DNA of 36,764 nucleotides from an uncultured Pseudomonadota bacterium (GTDB lineage: Bacteria > Pseudomonadota > Gammaproteobacteria > Steroidobacterales > Steroidobacteraceae), in the NCBI GenBank assembly GCA_902826225.1, contig CADEED010000029.1:1-36764 (forward strand). The letters run 5' to 3'. The notes beneath the pieces were generated by a model, which was not told the origin of the DNA, ran no database searches, and saw only the letters and a program-made list of their open reading frames with translations. The position numbers and the translations under genes were made by a program. Within the stretch, counting starts at the first letter, position 1. The number at the start of each line of letters is the position of its first letter. This document shows positions 16,228 to 25,408 of this stretch, in pieces.

Positions 16228-17754
16228 TCAGGCCGGCGACTTCTTCCATAGTTTCTGCATGTTCTCGAGCGACATGCCCTTGCTCTCCGGGACGAACTTC
16301 CAGACGAACAGGGCCGACAGCACGCTGAACCCGCCGTACAGCCAGTAGGCGAAACCGTGGTTGAACGCGGCATTCAGCGCCGTGTTGCCGTCCATGATGT
16401 TGAAGGTCACCGTCACCACCCAGTTCATGAACCATTGCGCGGCCACCGCGATCGCCATGGCCTGGTTGCGGATGGAATTCGGGAAGATCTCGGCCAGCAT
16501 CACCCAGACGACCGGTCCCCACGACAGCGAGAACCCGGCGATGTAGATGCAAACCACGACGACGGCCGGCGTGCCGACCGACGTGCCGTAGATATTGAAC
16601 AGGAATCCCAGCGCCGTCATCGAGATCGCCATGATGATCGAGCCCAGGATCAGGAGGGGCTTGCGGCCCCAGCGGTCGACCGTCACCGTCGCCACGAGCG
16701 TGAAGACGACCAGGACGATGCCGATGATCACCGTCTGCGCGAAGGCCGCGTTTCCGACGAAGCCCATGTTGGTGAACATCTGCGTCCCGTAATACAGGAC
16801 GGCGTTGATGCCGACGAGCTGCTGGAAGACCGACAGCAGGATGCCCACCACGATGACGAGGCCGCCATAGGAGAAGAGATGGCCGGCCGTTTCCTTGAGC
16901 GACGCATCGATCTCGGCGAGCACGATCTTCGCCTCGGACTCGTTCGCGAGTTTCTTGAGGACTTCGTTGGCCTTCTCCGGCTTGCCCTTGAGCATGAGGC
17001 CGCGAGGTGTCTCCGGCACGAAGAACAGCAGCACCACGAACAGACCCGCGGGGATCGCGCACGACGCCAGCATGTAGCGCCAGCCGATGTCGTGCAGCCA
17101 GTTCACGTCGCCGCCGAAACTCGCGATGCCGGCGTTGACGAAGTACACGAGCGAGATGCCGGACACGATCGCGATCTGCTGGTACGTCACGAGCGCCCCG
17201 CGGCGCGACGGCGGCGCGATCTCGGCGATGTACATGGGCGCGAGCATCGAGGCGAGCCCGATTCCCATGCCACCGAAGAGGCGATGACCGATGAAGTTCG
17301 TGATGATGTCACCGAACCTCAGATAGGGCGCGTCTTCGAAGAACAGGTTGAGGAACCAGAGCAGCGCGTTGATGAGCGGCGTCAGCACCGAGCCCAGGTG
17401 GCCGAGCGTCGACTCCGGCCACGCGGAGCCCAGCGACGATACGAAGAACAACGCGCCGGCGACGATGAGCCCGCCGCGCCGTCCGAGAAGATGCGCGACG
17501 ACACCGCCGATCGCGCCGCCGATGAGGCAGCCCCACAGCGCGCCGCCGATCGTGAATCCTTCGAGGCTGAGCCGCGCCCCCTCGGCCAGGTTCATCGGTG
17601 CGACGAAGTTCTGCTTGATCGAATCGGTTGCTCCAGAGATGACGGCCGTGTCGTAACCGAAGAGCAGACCGCCCAGCGCGGCGATGATCGTGAGAGTGAC
17701 GAGAAGGCCGGTGTGTTGCGAGCTGGCGGCGCCGGAAACGGGAGTCTGAGACAC
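16228..17754 (-). CDS. xylE: D-xylose:H+ symporter, sugar porter family (MFS)
   Basis: 508 residues, 12 predicted membrane segments. Sugar-porter signatures: FGYDTAVISG (32-41), GRRGGL (91-96), PETPRGL (247-253), DRWGRKPLLI and the C-terminal FVPESKG. The QQLVGINAVLYYG motif (311-323) carries Gln311, Gln312 and Asn317, equivalent to the substrate-contacting QQ...N set of E. coli XylE. It would move xylose across the inner membrane with protons. The start is GTG at 17754, with AGGGGA about 6 bases before it; no ATG fits better. It is the first gene of the eight-gene minus-strand operon; a candidate promoter and operator lie 80-108 bases upstream. Another monosaccharide substrate cannot be excluded from sequence alone. 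Confidence 0.9.
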   Translation of the reverse strand: MSQTPVSGAASSQHTGLLVTLTIIAALGGLLFGYDTAVISGATDSIKQNFVAPMNLAEGARLSLEGFTIGGALWGCLIGGAIGGVVAHLLGRRGGLIVAGALFFVSSLGSAWPESTLGHLGSVLTPLINALLWFLNLFFEDAPYLRFGDIITNFIGHRLFGGMGIGLASMLAPMYIAEIAPPSRRGALVTYQQIAIVSGISLVYFVNAGIASFGGDVNWLHDIGWRYMLASCAIPAGLFVVLLFFVPETPRGLMLKGKPEKANEVLKKLANESEAKIVLAEIDASLKETAGHLFSYGGLVIVVGILLSVFQQLVGINAVLYYGTQMFTNMGFVGNAAFAQTVIIGIVLVVFTLVATVTVDRWGRKPLLILGSIIMAISMTALGFLFNIYGTSVGTPAVVVVCIYIAGFSLSWGPVVWVMLAEIFPNSIRNQAMAIAVAAQWFMNWVVTVTFNIMDGNTALNAAFNHGFAYWLYGGFSVLSALFVWKFVPESKGMSLENMQKLWKKSPA

Positions 17755-17833
17755 GCGCTATCCCCTTGACTTGATTATGTTTTTATACGCCGCTGGCGTG
17801 CGCGTCTCGCGCCCCCCTTACAGCGGTCGGCGA

Positions 17834-17862
17834 AGCGTAGTGATAGCGGTATCAGATAGCAA
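17834..17862 (-). promoter_or_regulatory. Candidate xyl operon promoter with operator in the spacer
   Basis: On the minus strand TTGCTA (17857-17862) and TACGCT (17834-17839) are separated by exactly 17 bases. The spacer contains TGATACCGCTATCA (17841-17854), a palindrome with perfect 5-bp arms that resembles LacI-family operators. The -10 match is weak (three of six). It would direct transcription of the transporter gene (start 17754). The same geometry is found at 19027-19055, which strengthens the call. Confidence 0.5.
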
Positions 17863-17887
17863 GCCGGAGAAATCCGGCGCGCGAGAG

Positions 17888-18997
17888 TCAGGACTTGCGT
17901 GGTGGCGCGACCGAATCGCGCTTGACCAATTCGTAGGGCACGAGGTGGTCGACCGCCTGGTGAGAGTGCCGGTCCTTCGCACGGCGGATCTTGTGCAGCA
18001 GCAGGTTGATCGCCGCTTCGGCCATCGCGGCGATCGGCTGCCGGACGGTGGTGAGCTCGGGCCACACCGTCGTCGCGATCGGCGTGTCGTCGAAACCGAC
18101 CACGGAGAGGTCACCGGGGACATCGAGCTGGCGCCGGTGCGCGACCGAGATTGCGGCCGCGGCCATGTCGTCGTTGCTCGCGAAGATGGCGGTCGGCACG
18201 CGCTTGCGAGCGAGCAGCTTCTCGGTGGCCTCGAGTCCCGACTTGTAGGTGAAGAAACCCTGGATCACGAGCGCCGGGTCGACTTCGAGATCGGCCTCGG
18301 CCATCGCGGCCTCGAATCCTTCGAGGCGCTGCTGGCTCGCGGTCTGTGTCGGTTGTCCCTTGATGAACGCGATGCGCGTGTGACCCGCGGCGATGAGGTG
18401 CTGGGTCATCTCCCGCGCCGCGTTGAAATCGTCGATGCGCACGCACGACACGTCCTCGCGCGCCTGGCCGGTCGCCAGCGCGACGGCCGGCACGCCTTCC
18501 GCGGCGAACGCGGCGGCGATGGCCCGCGACTCGCACAGCGGCGGCGGCAGGATCACGCCTGCGATGCCTTCCGAGAGCTTCTGCGCCGCGGCCTTCTCCG
18601 CCGCCGGCTTGAGATTGTCCCAGCGATCGAGCACTAGCTGAGCCGCGGTGCGATGCGAGCCGTCGAGCGCGCCCACGAGCATCTCCGATAGATAGGAGGC
18701 GCTGGGGTTCGAGTAGATCAGCGCGATGCGCGTGTCGCGCGCGCCGGCGAGCAGCCGTGCCGCGGGATTCGGGCGGTAGTTGAGCGCACGTACGGCCTGC
18801 ATGACGATTTCGCGGGTCGTATCGCGCACGTTGCTCTCGCCGTTGATCACGCGCGAGACCGTCATCGGCGATACGTTTGCGTGCCGGGCGACTTCGTGGA
18901 TCGTGACGGCGCTGCCGCGACGGCGGCCGCTCTTCTCACCCAACCGCGGGACGTCGCCGCCGCGTTCACCTGATTCGCTCAATCGATCTCCCGGCAA
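17888..18997 (-). CDS. xylR: LacI-family transcriptional repressor of xylose and glucuronoxylan genes
   Basis: 369 residues. The LacI helix-turn-helix is clear: AVTIHEVARHANVSPMTVSR followed by VINGESNVRD and the hinge NYRPNPAARLLA, then a periplasmic-binding-protein-like effector domain (IALIYSNPSASYL, ILPPPLCESRA, RIAFIKGQPTQTASQQRL, AIFASNDDMAAAAI, DLSVVGFDDTPIA). The start is TTG at 18997, with GAGG 8 bases before it and an in-frame stop just upstream; later TTG codons (18982, 18943) are alternatives. It is on the minus strand between two candidate operators that match each other, one for the xyl operon and one before the GH67 gene. The symbol is used by analogy with Caulobacter XylR, a LacI-type repressor, and not the AraC-type XylR of E. 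coli. The inducer is unknown, probably xylose or an aldouronic acid. Confidence 0.87.
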   Translation of the reverse strand: MPGDRLSESGERGGDVPRLGEKSGRRRGSAVTIHEVARHANVSPMTVSRVINGESNVRDTTREIVMQAVRALNYRPNPAARLLAGARDTRIALIYSNPSASYLSEMLVGALDGSHRTAAQLVLDRWDNLKPAAEKAAAQKLSEGIAGVILPPPLCESRAIAAAFAAEGVPAVALATGQAREDVSCVRIDDFNAAREMTQHLIAAGHTRIAFIKGQPTQTASQQRLEGFEAAMAEADLEVDPALVIQGFFTYKSGLEATEKLLARKRVPTAIFASNDDMAAAAISVAHRRQLDVPGDLSVVGFDDTPIATTVWPELTTVRQPIAAMAEAAINLLLHKIRRAKDRHSHQAVDHLVPYELVKRDSVAPPRKS

Positions 18998-19026
18998 CGC
19001 CGCGGCCTCATATCAGGCGCTGGCGC

Positions 19027-19055
19027 ATGACTCGCGTTAGCGATAACAATAGATT
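19027..19055 (+). promoter_or_regulatory. Candidate GH67 gene promoter with LacI-type operator
   Basis: ATGACT (19027-19032) and TAGATT (19050-19055) are separated by 17 bases. The spacer holds CGTTAGCGATAACA (19035-19048), a GTTA/TAAC palindrome around GCGA. Aligned with the site at 17841-17854 the two share G(A/T)TAGCGNTA(A/T)CA in the plus-strand orientation. Both operators begin two bases after the -35 hexamer and end one base before the -10. The site also lies 38 bases before the LacI-type gene start on the other strand, so autoregulation is possible. Confidence 0.55.
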
Positions 19056-19079
19056 CAACGCGAATCCAAGTCCATCGCC

Positions 19080-21224
19080 ATGAATCGAATAGTCACCTGT
19101 TTCGCCGCGTTCCTCCTCGCCGGCTCGGCCAGCGCCGAAGATGGATATGACTTATGGCTGCGCTATCGCGCCGTCGAGGCGGCGACTTATCCGGAACTCC
19201 GGGCGCGCGTGCGCCAGCTCGTGGTGCCGGCATGGACGCCGACGCTGGGCGCGGCCGCGGACGAGCTGCAGAAAGGACTCTCCGGATTGGCCGGGATCGA
19301 CGTTCCGGTCGGCGACGCGGTGGCGACCTCGGGCGCGATCATCTTCGGAACTCCGCGCAGTTCCCCGCTCATCGCCGGCGCCGCATTGGGTCTCGAGCGC
19401 GCGGGACCCGAGGGCTACGTGATCCGCAGCGTCTCGATCGCCGGCCGGTCAGTCACGATCATCGCGGCGAACTCGGAGACCGGCGTGCTGTACGGCGCCT
19501 TTCACTTCCTGCGGCTGGTCCAGACTCGCGCATCCCTCGATTCGCTGGACATCGTTTCGCACCCACGCACGCAGATCCGCGTTCTCAACCATTGGGACAA
19601 CCTCGATCGCCACGTCGAGCGCGGATATGCGGGCCAGTCCATCTGGGACTGGCACAAGCTGCCGGGCTGGGTCGATACGCGCTACACGGATTACGCACGC
19701 GCGTGCGCTTCGGTCGGCATCAACGGGACCGTGCTCACGAACGTGAACGCGAATGCAACCAGTCTCACGCCGGCGTACCTCGAGAAGGCGGCGGCGATTG
19801 CGCAGGTTCTGCGCCCGTACGGCGTGCGCGTCTACCTCACGGCGCGATTCAGTGCGCCGATCGAACTCGGCGGGCTCGCGACCGCCGATCCGCTCGATCC
19901 CGCCGTGCGCGCGTGGTGGAAGGCGAAGGTCGACGAGATCTATCGACACATCCCGGACTTCGGCGGCTTCCTCGTCAAGGCGAACTCCGAAGGGCAGCCG
20001 GGCCCGCAGGATTACCGGCGCAATCATGCGGACGGCGCCAACATGCTGGCGGAGGCGCTGAAGCCGCATCGCGGCGTGGTGATGTGGCGCGCGTTCGTCT
20101 ACTCGAACGAGACGCCGACCGATCGTGCCAAACAGGCGTACGACGAGTTCGTGCCGCTCGACGGAAGATTCGCCGACAACGTGATCGTGCAGGTGAAGAA
20201 CGGGGCGATCGACTTCCAGCCGCGCGAACCCTTTCATCCGCTCTTCGGCGCCATGCCGAAGACGCCGCTGATGATGGAAGTGCAGATCACCAAGGAGTAT
20301 CTCGGCTTCGCGACGCATCTCGCGTACCTGGGAACGATGTGGCGGGAGACGCTGTCCGCCGACACGCTGGTGAAGGGCAAGGGCTCGACCGTGGCACGGG
20401 TCATCGATGGCGAACTGCACGGATACCGCATGACCGGCATGGCCGGTGTCGCGAACATCGGCACCGATCGCAACTGGAGCGGCTCGCATTTCGACCAGGC
20501 GAACTGGTTCGCGTTCGGGCGGTTGGCCTGGAATCCCGAGGAATCGGCGCAGGCGATCGCGGAGGACTGGACCCGCATGACCTTCGCGAACGATCCCGCA
20601 TTCGTCTCGCCCGTCGTCGCGATGATGATGGGTTCGCGCGAAGCGGTGGTGAATTACATGATGCCCCTGGGGCTCGCGCATCTTTTCGACACCGGTCATC
20701 ACTACGGACCCGGACCCTGGGTGAACGATCTCGACCGGGCGGACTGGAACCCGACTTACTACCACCGCGCGGACGCGCGAGGCGTCGGCTTCGATCGCGG
20801 GCCAAAGGGCAGCGCCGCGACGGCGCAGTACGCCCCCGCGGCCGGCAGGATCTTCGCGGATCGCGACAAGGTGCCCGAGCAATTCCTGCTGTGGTTCCAC
20901 CACCTCCCTTGGGACTACAAGACGCGCTCGGGGCGTCCGTTGTGGGACGAGCTCGTGTGGCGCTACTCACACGGAGTCGACGTCGTGCGGCAGATGCGCG
21001 CGCAGTGGCAGGCGCTGGCGCCGTTCGTCGATGCGGAGCGATTCGCGCAAACAGCCGCCTTCCTCGCGATCCAGGAGCAGGAAGCGCGGTGGTGGCGCGA
21101 TGCCTGCATCGCATATTTCCAGAGCGTGAACGGCCTGCCGTTGCCGGCCGGATTCGCGCCGCCGGCGAATTCGCTCGACTACTACAAGGCGCTCAGGTTT
21201 CCCTACGCTCCCGGGCGTGGCTGA
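19080..21224 (+). CDS. aguA: Periplasmic alpha-glucuronidase, GH67
   Basis: 714 residues, the family's usual length of roughly 700. The first 20 residues (MNRIVTCFAAFLLAGSASAE) look like a signal peptide, placing the enzyme in the periplasm. Family landmarks: IRVLNHWDNLDRHVERGYAG (166-185), FLVKANSEGQPGP (297-309) with a likely acid residue Glu304, AIDFQPREPFHPLFG (376-390) with Asp378, and MMEVQITKEYLGF (398-410) with catalytic-carboxylate candidates. GH67 removes 4-O-methyl-glucuronate from the non-reducing end of xylo-oligosaccharides. The CE15-type gene follows 16 bases later. A candidate LacI-operated promoter is just upstream. Cellular location and activity are confident; the precise catalytic acid positions are by analogy with Cellvibrio and Geobacillus enzymes. 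Confidence 0.93.
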   Translation: MNRIVTCFAAFLLAGSASAEDGYDLWLRYRAVEAATYPELRARVRQLVVPAWTPTLGAAADELQKGLSGLAGIDVPVGDAVATSGAIIFGTPRSSPLIAGAALGLERAGPEGYVIRSVSIAGRSVTIIAANSETGVLYGAFHFLRLVQTRASLDSLDIVSHPRTQIRVLNHWDNLDRHVERGYAGQSIWDWHKLPGWVDTRYTDYARACASVGINGTVLTNVNANATSLTPAYLEKAAAIAQVLRPYGVRVYLTARFSAPIELGGLATADPLDPAVRAWWKAKVDEIYRHIPDFGGFLVKANSEGQPGPQDYRRNHADGANMLAEALKPHRGVVMWRAFVYSNETPTDRAKQAYDEFVPLDGRFADNVIVQVKNGAIDFQPREPFHPLFGAMPKTPLMMEVQITKEYLGFATHLAYLGTMWRETLSADTLVKGKGSTVARVIDGELHGYRMTGMAGVANIGTDRNWSGSHFDQANWFAFGRLAWNPEESAQAIAEDWTRMTFANDPAFVSPVVAMMMGSREAVVNYMMPLGLAHLFDTGHHYGPGPWVNDLDRADWNPTYYHRADARGVGFDRGPKGSAATAQYAPAAGRIFADRDKVPEQFLLWFHHLPWDYKTRSGRPLWDELVWRYSHGVDVVRQMRAQWQALAPFVDAERFAQTAAFLAIQEQEARWWRDACIAYFQSVNGLPLPAGFAPPANSLDYYKALRFPYAPGRG

Positions 21225-21239
21225 TTCGACGAGGAGGGG

Positions 21240-22583
21240 ATGGTGAGGACCGCGTCATGGCTTGCGGCCGGCATGGGCATGGCCTGGCTCGCCGCCGCGC
21301 CGCCGCCGGCGGCGGCGGACGAGCCGCCGGTCGAGCTGACGGCCGAGCAAGACCACCAGCGGATGATGAAGCAGCTCGGCATCACCGAGATCCGGCCGGG
21401 AGCGAACGGACGCGATCCGGCGGCGCCCAATGCCGCGAACTACGACGAGTCGAAGGGCAATCCGTATCCTGACCTGCCGCCCGTGCTGACCCTGGCGAAT
21501 GGAAAGCCCGTGAAGGACGCGCGCACCTGGTGGAAGAAGCGCCGCCCCGAACTCGTCGAGCTGTTCGATCGCGAGGTCTATGGACGAATACCCGCGGATG
21601 TGCCCGGCGTCGCCTGGGAAGTGACCGAGAGCCGCGAGGAGATCGTGGGCGGAAAGCCCGTCCTGTTCCGCAAGCTCGTCGGTCGCGTCGACAACGCGGC
21701 CTATCCACTCATCCAGGTGAACATCGAGGTCGAGCTCACCACGCCGCGCGCCGCACGTGGCGTTCCCGTCGTCGTCGAATTCTTCCCGTTCGAATTCCGC
21801 GGCCGCTTTCCGCCGCCGCCGCCGCCGACGTGGCAGGAACAGGTGGCCGCGCGGGGCTGGGCGTACGCGATCCTGTCGACGAGCACGATCCAGGCGGACA
21901 ACGGCGCCGGGCTCACGAGGGGAATCATCGGCCTCGTGAACAAGGGGCGGCCGCGCGAACCCGACGATTGGGGCGCGCTACGCGCATGGGCCTGGGGCGC
22001 GTCGCGACTGCTCGACTTTCTCGAGACGACGCCGGAAGTCGATGCGCAGCGCGCGGTCATCGAGGGAGTTTCCCGGTTCGGCAAGGCCTCGCTCGTCACC
22101 ATGGCGTATGAGCCACGATTCGCGATCGGATTCGTCGGTTCGTCGGGGATGGGTGGCGCGGCGCTGCACCGGCGGCGCATCGGCGAGCTGCTCGAGAACG
22201 TCGCGGGCAGCGGCGAGTATCACTGGATGGCGGGCAACTACATCAAGTACGCAGGTCCGCTCACGCCGAGAGACCTCCCCGTCGATTCGCACGAACTCAT
22301 CGCGCTCGCCGCGCCGCGCCCGTTGTTCATCGGAGCCGGGAATCCGGCGCAGGGCGACGCCTGGGTCGATCCGCGCGGGATGTTCATGGCGACGGTCGCC
22401 GCCGCGCCGGTGTGGGAGTTGTTAGGAAAGAAAGGCCTCGATACGGCGGAGTTCCCGCCGATCGAGACCTCGCTGACGACCGGCGAGCTTGCGTACCGGC
22501 AGCATGCGGGCGGGCATACGTCGGGGCCCAACTGGCCGACGTTCCTGGAGTTTGCCGCGCGATACTTCGAGAGCCGCCAGTAG
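21240..22583 (+). CDS. Glucuronoyl methylesterase (CE15-type), secreted
   Basis: 447 residues with an N-terminal signal peptide (MVRTASWLAAGMGMAWLAAA followed by PPPAAADE). The alpha/beta-hydrolase core carries the nucleophile motif GVSRFGKASLV (276-286), Ser278, in the bacterial variant of the GCSRxGK pattern. The C-terminal His426 lies in AGGHTSGPNWPTF. SGEYHWMAGNYIKYA (324-338), DLPVDSHELIALAAPRPLFI (345-364) and FFPFEFRGRFPPPPPPTW (181-198) also fit CE15. The enzyme would cleave the ester between 4-O-methyl-glucuronate and lignin alcohols, releasing the acid GH67 acts on. The six-proline run may slow translation without EF-P. The start ATG is close to GAGGAGG, so GTG at 21243 is an alternative. 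Other CE15-like esterase substrates are possible. Confidence 0.88.
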   Translation: MVRTASWLAAGMGMAWLAAAPPPAAADEPPVELTAEQDHQRMMKQLGITEIRPGANGRDPAAPNAANYDESKGNPYPDLPPVLTLANGKPVKDARTWWKKRRPELVELFDREVYGRIPADVPGVAWEVTESREEIVGGKPVLFRKLVGRVDNAAYPLIQVNIEVELTTPRAARGVPVVVEFFPFEFRGRFPPPPPPTWQEQVAARGWAYAILSTSTIQADNGAGLTRGIIGLVNKGRPREPDDWGALRAWAWGASRLLDFLETTPEVDAQRAVIEGVSRFGKASLVTMAYEPRFAIGFVGSSGMGGAALHRRRIGELLENVAGSGEYHWMAGNYIKYAGPLTPRDLPVDSHELIALAAPRPLFIGAGNPAQGDAWVDPRGMFMATVAAAPVWELLGKKGLDTAEFPPIETSLTTGELAYRQHAGGHTSGPNWPTFLEFAARYFESRQ

Positions 22584-22592
22584 ATAGGAAAT

Positions 22593-22631
22593 GGGGACAT
22601 TCCTCGTTTCCTGGCAGAAGGAAATGTCCCC
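22593..22631. repeat. Inverted repeat GGGGACATTCC/GGAAATGTCCCC
   Basis: The arms 22593-22603 and 22620-22631 pair with a one-base bulge around a 16-base loop. It lies between the convergent CE15 and mannonate dehydratase genes and overlaps the last base of the latter's stop codon. It could be a two-way terminator, or a REP-like element of the sort mobilised by RAYT transposases in proteobacteria; no copy elsewhere in the window was noticed. Confidence 0.55.
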
Positions 22632-23893
22632 TACCAGTCCCACATGGTGCCGTCTTCGAGGCGGGCCACGGGGAGCTGCTTCGGGCTGTAGGGGTACTTC
22701 GCGGCGAGCTTCTCGTCGATCGTCACTCCGTGGCCGGGCGATTCGCCGCAGAACAGGCGCCCGTCCTTGAACGAATAGTCGTGCGGGAACACTTCGTCGG
22801 TCTCCGGCGCGTGCCGCATGTATTCCTGGATGCCGAAATTGGGGACCCACGCGTCGAAATGGAGCGCGGCGCCCATGCACGCCGGCGAGAGATCCGTCGC
22901 ACCGTGAAACCCGGTGCGCACGCCGTGCAGGGCCGCGAAGTCGGCGAGGCGGCGCACGTGCGTGATTCCGCCGCCGTGGACGATGGTGGTGCGGATGTAG
23001 TCGATGAGCTGATTCTCGATGAGATGTTTGCAGTCCCAGATCGAGTTGAACACTTCGCCGACCGCGAGCGGAGTCACGGTGTGCTTTCGAATCAGCTCGA
23101 ACGACCGCTGGTTTTCCGCGGGCGTGGAATCCTCCATCCAGAACAGGTGGAACGGTTCGAGACTCTTGCCGAGTCGCGCCGCCTCGATCGGTGTCAGCCG
23201 GTGGTGCACGTCGTGCAGCAGTTCGATTTCGTCGCCGTGATCATTGCGCAGGCGCTCGAAGAGCTTCGGCACGAACTCGAGATACTTCGACGTCGACCAC
23301 ACGGTCTCGAGCGGCAGCTCGCTCTCGGCGGGCTCGTACGCGTTCTTGAGATTGCTGATGCCGTAGGCCTTCTTGATGCCAGGCACCCCGCTCTGCGCGC
23401 GAATGGCCTTGTATCCGAGCGCGACGTACTTGCCGACTTCGGCGGAGCATTCGTCGATGTCCTTGCCGTTCGCGTGTCCGTAGACGAGCGCGCCTTCGCG
23501 CGAACGGCCACCGAGCAACTGGTACAGCGGCTGTTTCGTCATCTTGCCGAGGATGTCCCACAGCGCCACGTCGACCGCCGCGATCGCCGTCATCGTCACG
23601 GGACCGCGCCGCCAGTACGCGCCGCGATAGAAGAACTGCCAGGTATCCTCGATTCGCCCCGCGTCGCGCCCGATCAGATTCGGCACGACGTGGTCCTTGA
23701 GATACGACGCGACGGCGAGCTCCCGGCCGTTCAGCGTCGCGTCGCCGATACCGGTAACACCCGAGCGCGTAACAATTTTCAGCGTGACGAAGTTTCGCGC
23801 GGGGCAGGTGACGATGACTTCAGCGGCGACGATCTCGCGGTCGCGGTGCGTACCCACACTCGTATGAATCGCCGCTTCGGTAGTCACGCCCAT
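22631..23893 (-). CDS. manD: D-mannonate dehydratase, enolase superfamily
   Basis: 420 residues. The metal ligands and catalytic residues of enolase-superfamily ManD can be placed with a constant offset of 18 from the characterised Novosphingobium enzyme: His140 (YGHANG), Arg165 (YKAIRAQSG), Tyr177 (KKAYGIS), Asp228 (LLHDVHH), Glu254 (WMEDSTP) and Glu280 (VGEVFNS). The enzyme dehydrates D-mannonate to 2-keto-3-deoxygluconate; some family members also use gluconate weakly. This is the RspA/ManD fold, not the UxuA type. It is transcribed away from uxaC across a gap of 84 bases, suggesting a shared regulatory region. Confidence 0.94.
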   Translation of the reverse strand: MGVTTEAAIHTSVGTHRDREIVAAEVIVTCPARNFVTLKIVTRSGVTGIGDATLNGRELAVASYLKDHVVPNLIGRDAGRIEDTWQFFYRGAYWRRGPVTMTAIAAVDVALWDILGKMTKQPLYQLLGGRSREGALVYGHANGKDIDECSAEVGKYVALGYKAIRAQSGVPGIKKAYGISNLKNAYEPAESELPLETVWSTSKYLEFVPKLFERLRNDHGDEIELLHDVHHRLTPIEAARLGKSLEPFHLFWMEDSTPAENQRSFELIRKHTVTPLAVGEVFNSIWDCKHLIENQLIDYIRTTIVHGGGITHVRRLADFAALHGVRTGFHGATDLSPACMGAALHFDAWVPNFGIQEYMRHAPETDEVFPHDYSFKDGRLFCGESPGHGVTIDEKLAAKYPYSPKQLPVARLEDGTMWDW

Positions 23894-23977
23894 TGCTCCG
23901 TCAGGAATTAAGAATTAGTGTCGCCCGCCGCGACGGAAAAATCCGCTCAAGGTCAGACGGGCCCGAATACTACCAAT

Positions 23978-25384
23978 ATGGACAAACTCAATCCCGATCG
24001 GCTTTTTCCCGCCGATCCGAATACCCGGGCCATTGCGCGCAATCTGTACGAGCTCGTCAAGGATCTGCCGATCATCAGCCCGCACGGACACACGGACCCG
24101 AAGTGGTTCGCGGACAATGTCCCGTTCGCCGATCCGGCCAGCCTCCTGCTCACGCCCGACCACTACGTTTTCCGGATGCTCTACAGCCAGGGGATCCGGC
24201 TCGAGGACTTCGGCGTCGCTCGGGTGGATGGCGGCAACACCGAGCGCGACGCCCGCAAGATCTGGCGCATCTTCGCGAACCACTACTACCTGTTTCGCGG
24301 CACGCCCTCGCGCATGTGGTTCGACTGGGTCCTGTCGAGCATCTTCGATGCGCCGATCCCGCTGACGCCCGAGAACGCGGATGCGACCTACGACCGCATC
24401 GCCGAGCGCCTGCAGAAGCCGGAATTCCGGCCACGCGCGCTCTTCGAGCGCTTCAACATCGAGGCGCTCGCGACGACCGAATCGCCGCTCGACGATCTCC
24501 TGCATCACGTGACGATCCGGAAGAGCGGCTGGCAGGGTCGCGTCGTCACCGCGTACCGGCCGGACAATGTGGTCGATCCGGATGCGATCGGCTTTCTCGA
24601 CAACCTGAAGCGCTTCAGCGAGCTCACGGGCGAGGACGCGTTGTCGTGGCGCGGGTACATCGCCGCGCATCGCAAGCGCCGCGCGTTTTTCGCGGTCATG
24701 GGCGCCACGTCCACGGACCACGGTCACCCGTCGGCGCGCACGGCGGATCTCTCGCCGGCCGACGCGGAGGCGCTGTTCACGCGCATCGTCGCGGGCAAGT
24801 CGAACGCGGGCGACGCGGACCTGTTCCGCGGCCAGATGCTCACCGAGATGGCGCGCATGAGTCTCGACGACAAGCTCGTGCTGCAGATCCATCCGGGTTC
24901 GTGGCGAAACCACAATGCGCCGCTGTTCGACCGTTTCGGCGCGAACGTCGGCGCGGACATCCCGACGCGCACCGACTACGTGGGCGCGCTGCGTCCGCTG
25001 CTCAATCGCTTCGGCAACGATCCCGCGCTCTCGATCATCGTGTTCACGCTGGACGAGTCCTCGTACGCGCGCGAGCTCGCGCCGCTCGCGGGCCACTATC
25101 CGGCGCTCAAGCTCGGACCGGCGTGGTGGTTCCACGACAGCCCGGAAGGAATGATGCGCTTCCGCGAACAGACGACGGAGACTGCGGGCTTCTACAACAC
25201 CGTGGGCTTCAACGACGACACGCGCGCGTTCCTCTCGATTCCGTCGCGCCACGACATGGCGCGCCGCGTCGACTGTTCGTACCTCGCGCGCCTCGTCGCC
25301 GAATACCGGCTGCCGGAAGACGAGGCCGCGATCCTCGCGCCGCAGCTTGCGTACGAATTCCCGAAGAAAGCCTACAAACTTTGA
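23978..25384 (+). CDS. uxaC: Glucuronate (uronate) isomerase
   Basis: 468 residues, matching UxaC (about 470). The amidohydrolase-like metal motif His36-x-His38 (ISPHGHTDP) is present, along with DHYVFRMLYSQG and RIFANHYYLFRGTPSRMWFD in the family's usual positions and a C-terminal GFNDDTRAFLSIPSRHDMARR. It interconverts D-glucuronate and D-fructuronate, the first cytosolic step after aldobiouronate cleavage. The start at ATG 23978 (MDKLNPDRLFPAD) fits the family N-terminus; an upstream GTG at 23918 would add 20 unrelated residues. No clear ribosome-binding site precedes ATG 23978. The hexuronate transporter follows after 24 bases. Confidence 0.93.
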   Translation: MDKLNPDRLFPADPNTRAIARNLYELVKDLPIISPHGHTDPKWFADNVPFADPASLLLTPDHYVFRMLYSQGIRLEDFGVARVDGGNTERDARKIWRIFANHYYLFRGTPSRMWFDWVLSSIFDAPIPLTPENADATYDRIAERLQKPEFRPRALFERFNIEALATTESPLDDLLHHVTIRKSGWQGRVVTAYRPDNVVDPDAIGFLDNLKRFSELTGEDALSWRGYIAAHRKRRAFFAVMGATSTDHGHPSARTADLSPADAEALFTRIVAGKSNAGDADLFRGQMLTEMARMSLDDKLVLQIHPGSWRNHNAPLFDRFGANVGADIPTRTDYVGALRPLLNRFGNDPALSIIVFTLDESSYARELAPLAGHYPALKLGPAWWFHDSPEGMMRFREQTTETAGFYNTVGFNDDTRAFLSIPSRHDMARRVDCSYLARLVAEYRLPEDEAAILAPQLAYEFPKKAYKL

Positions 25385-25408
25385 GCGTCGACACGAGGGG
25401 GCCTCCAG

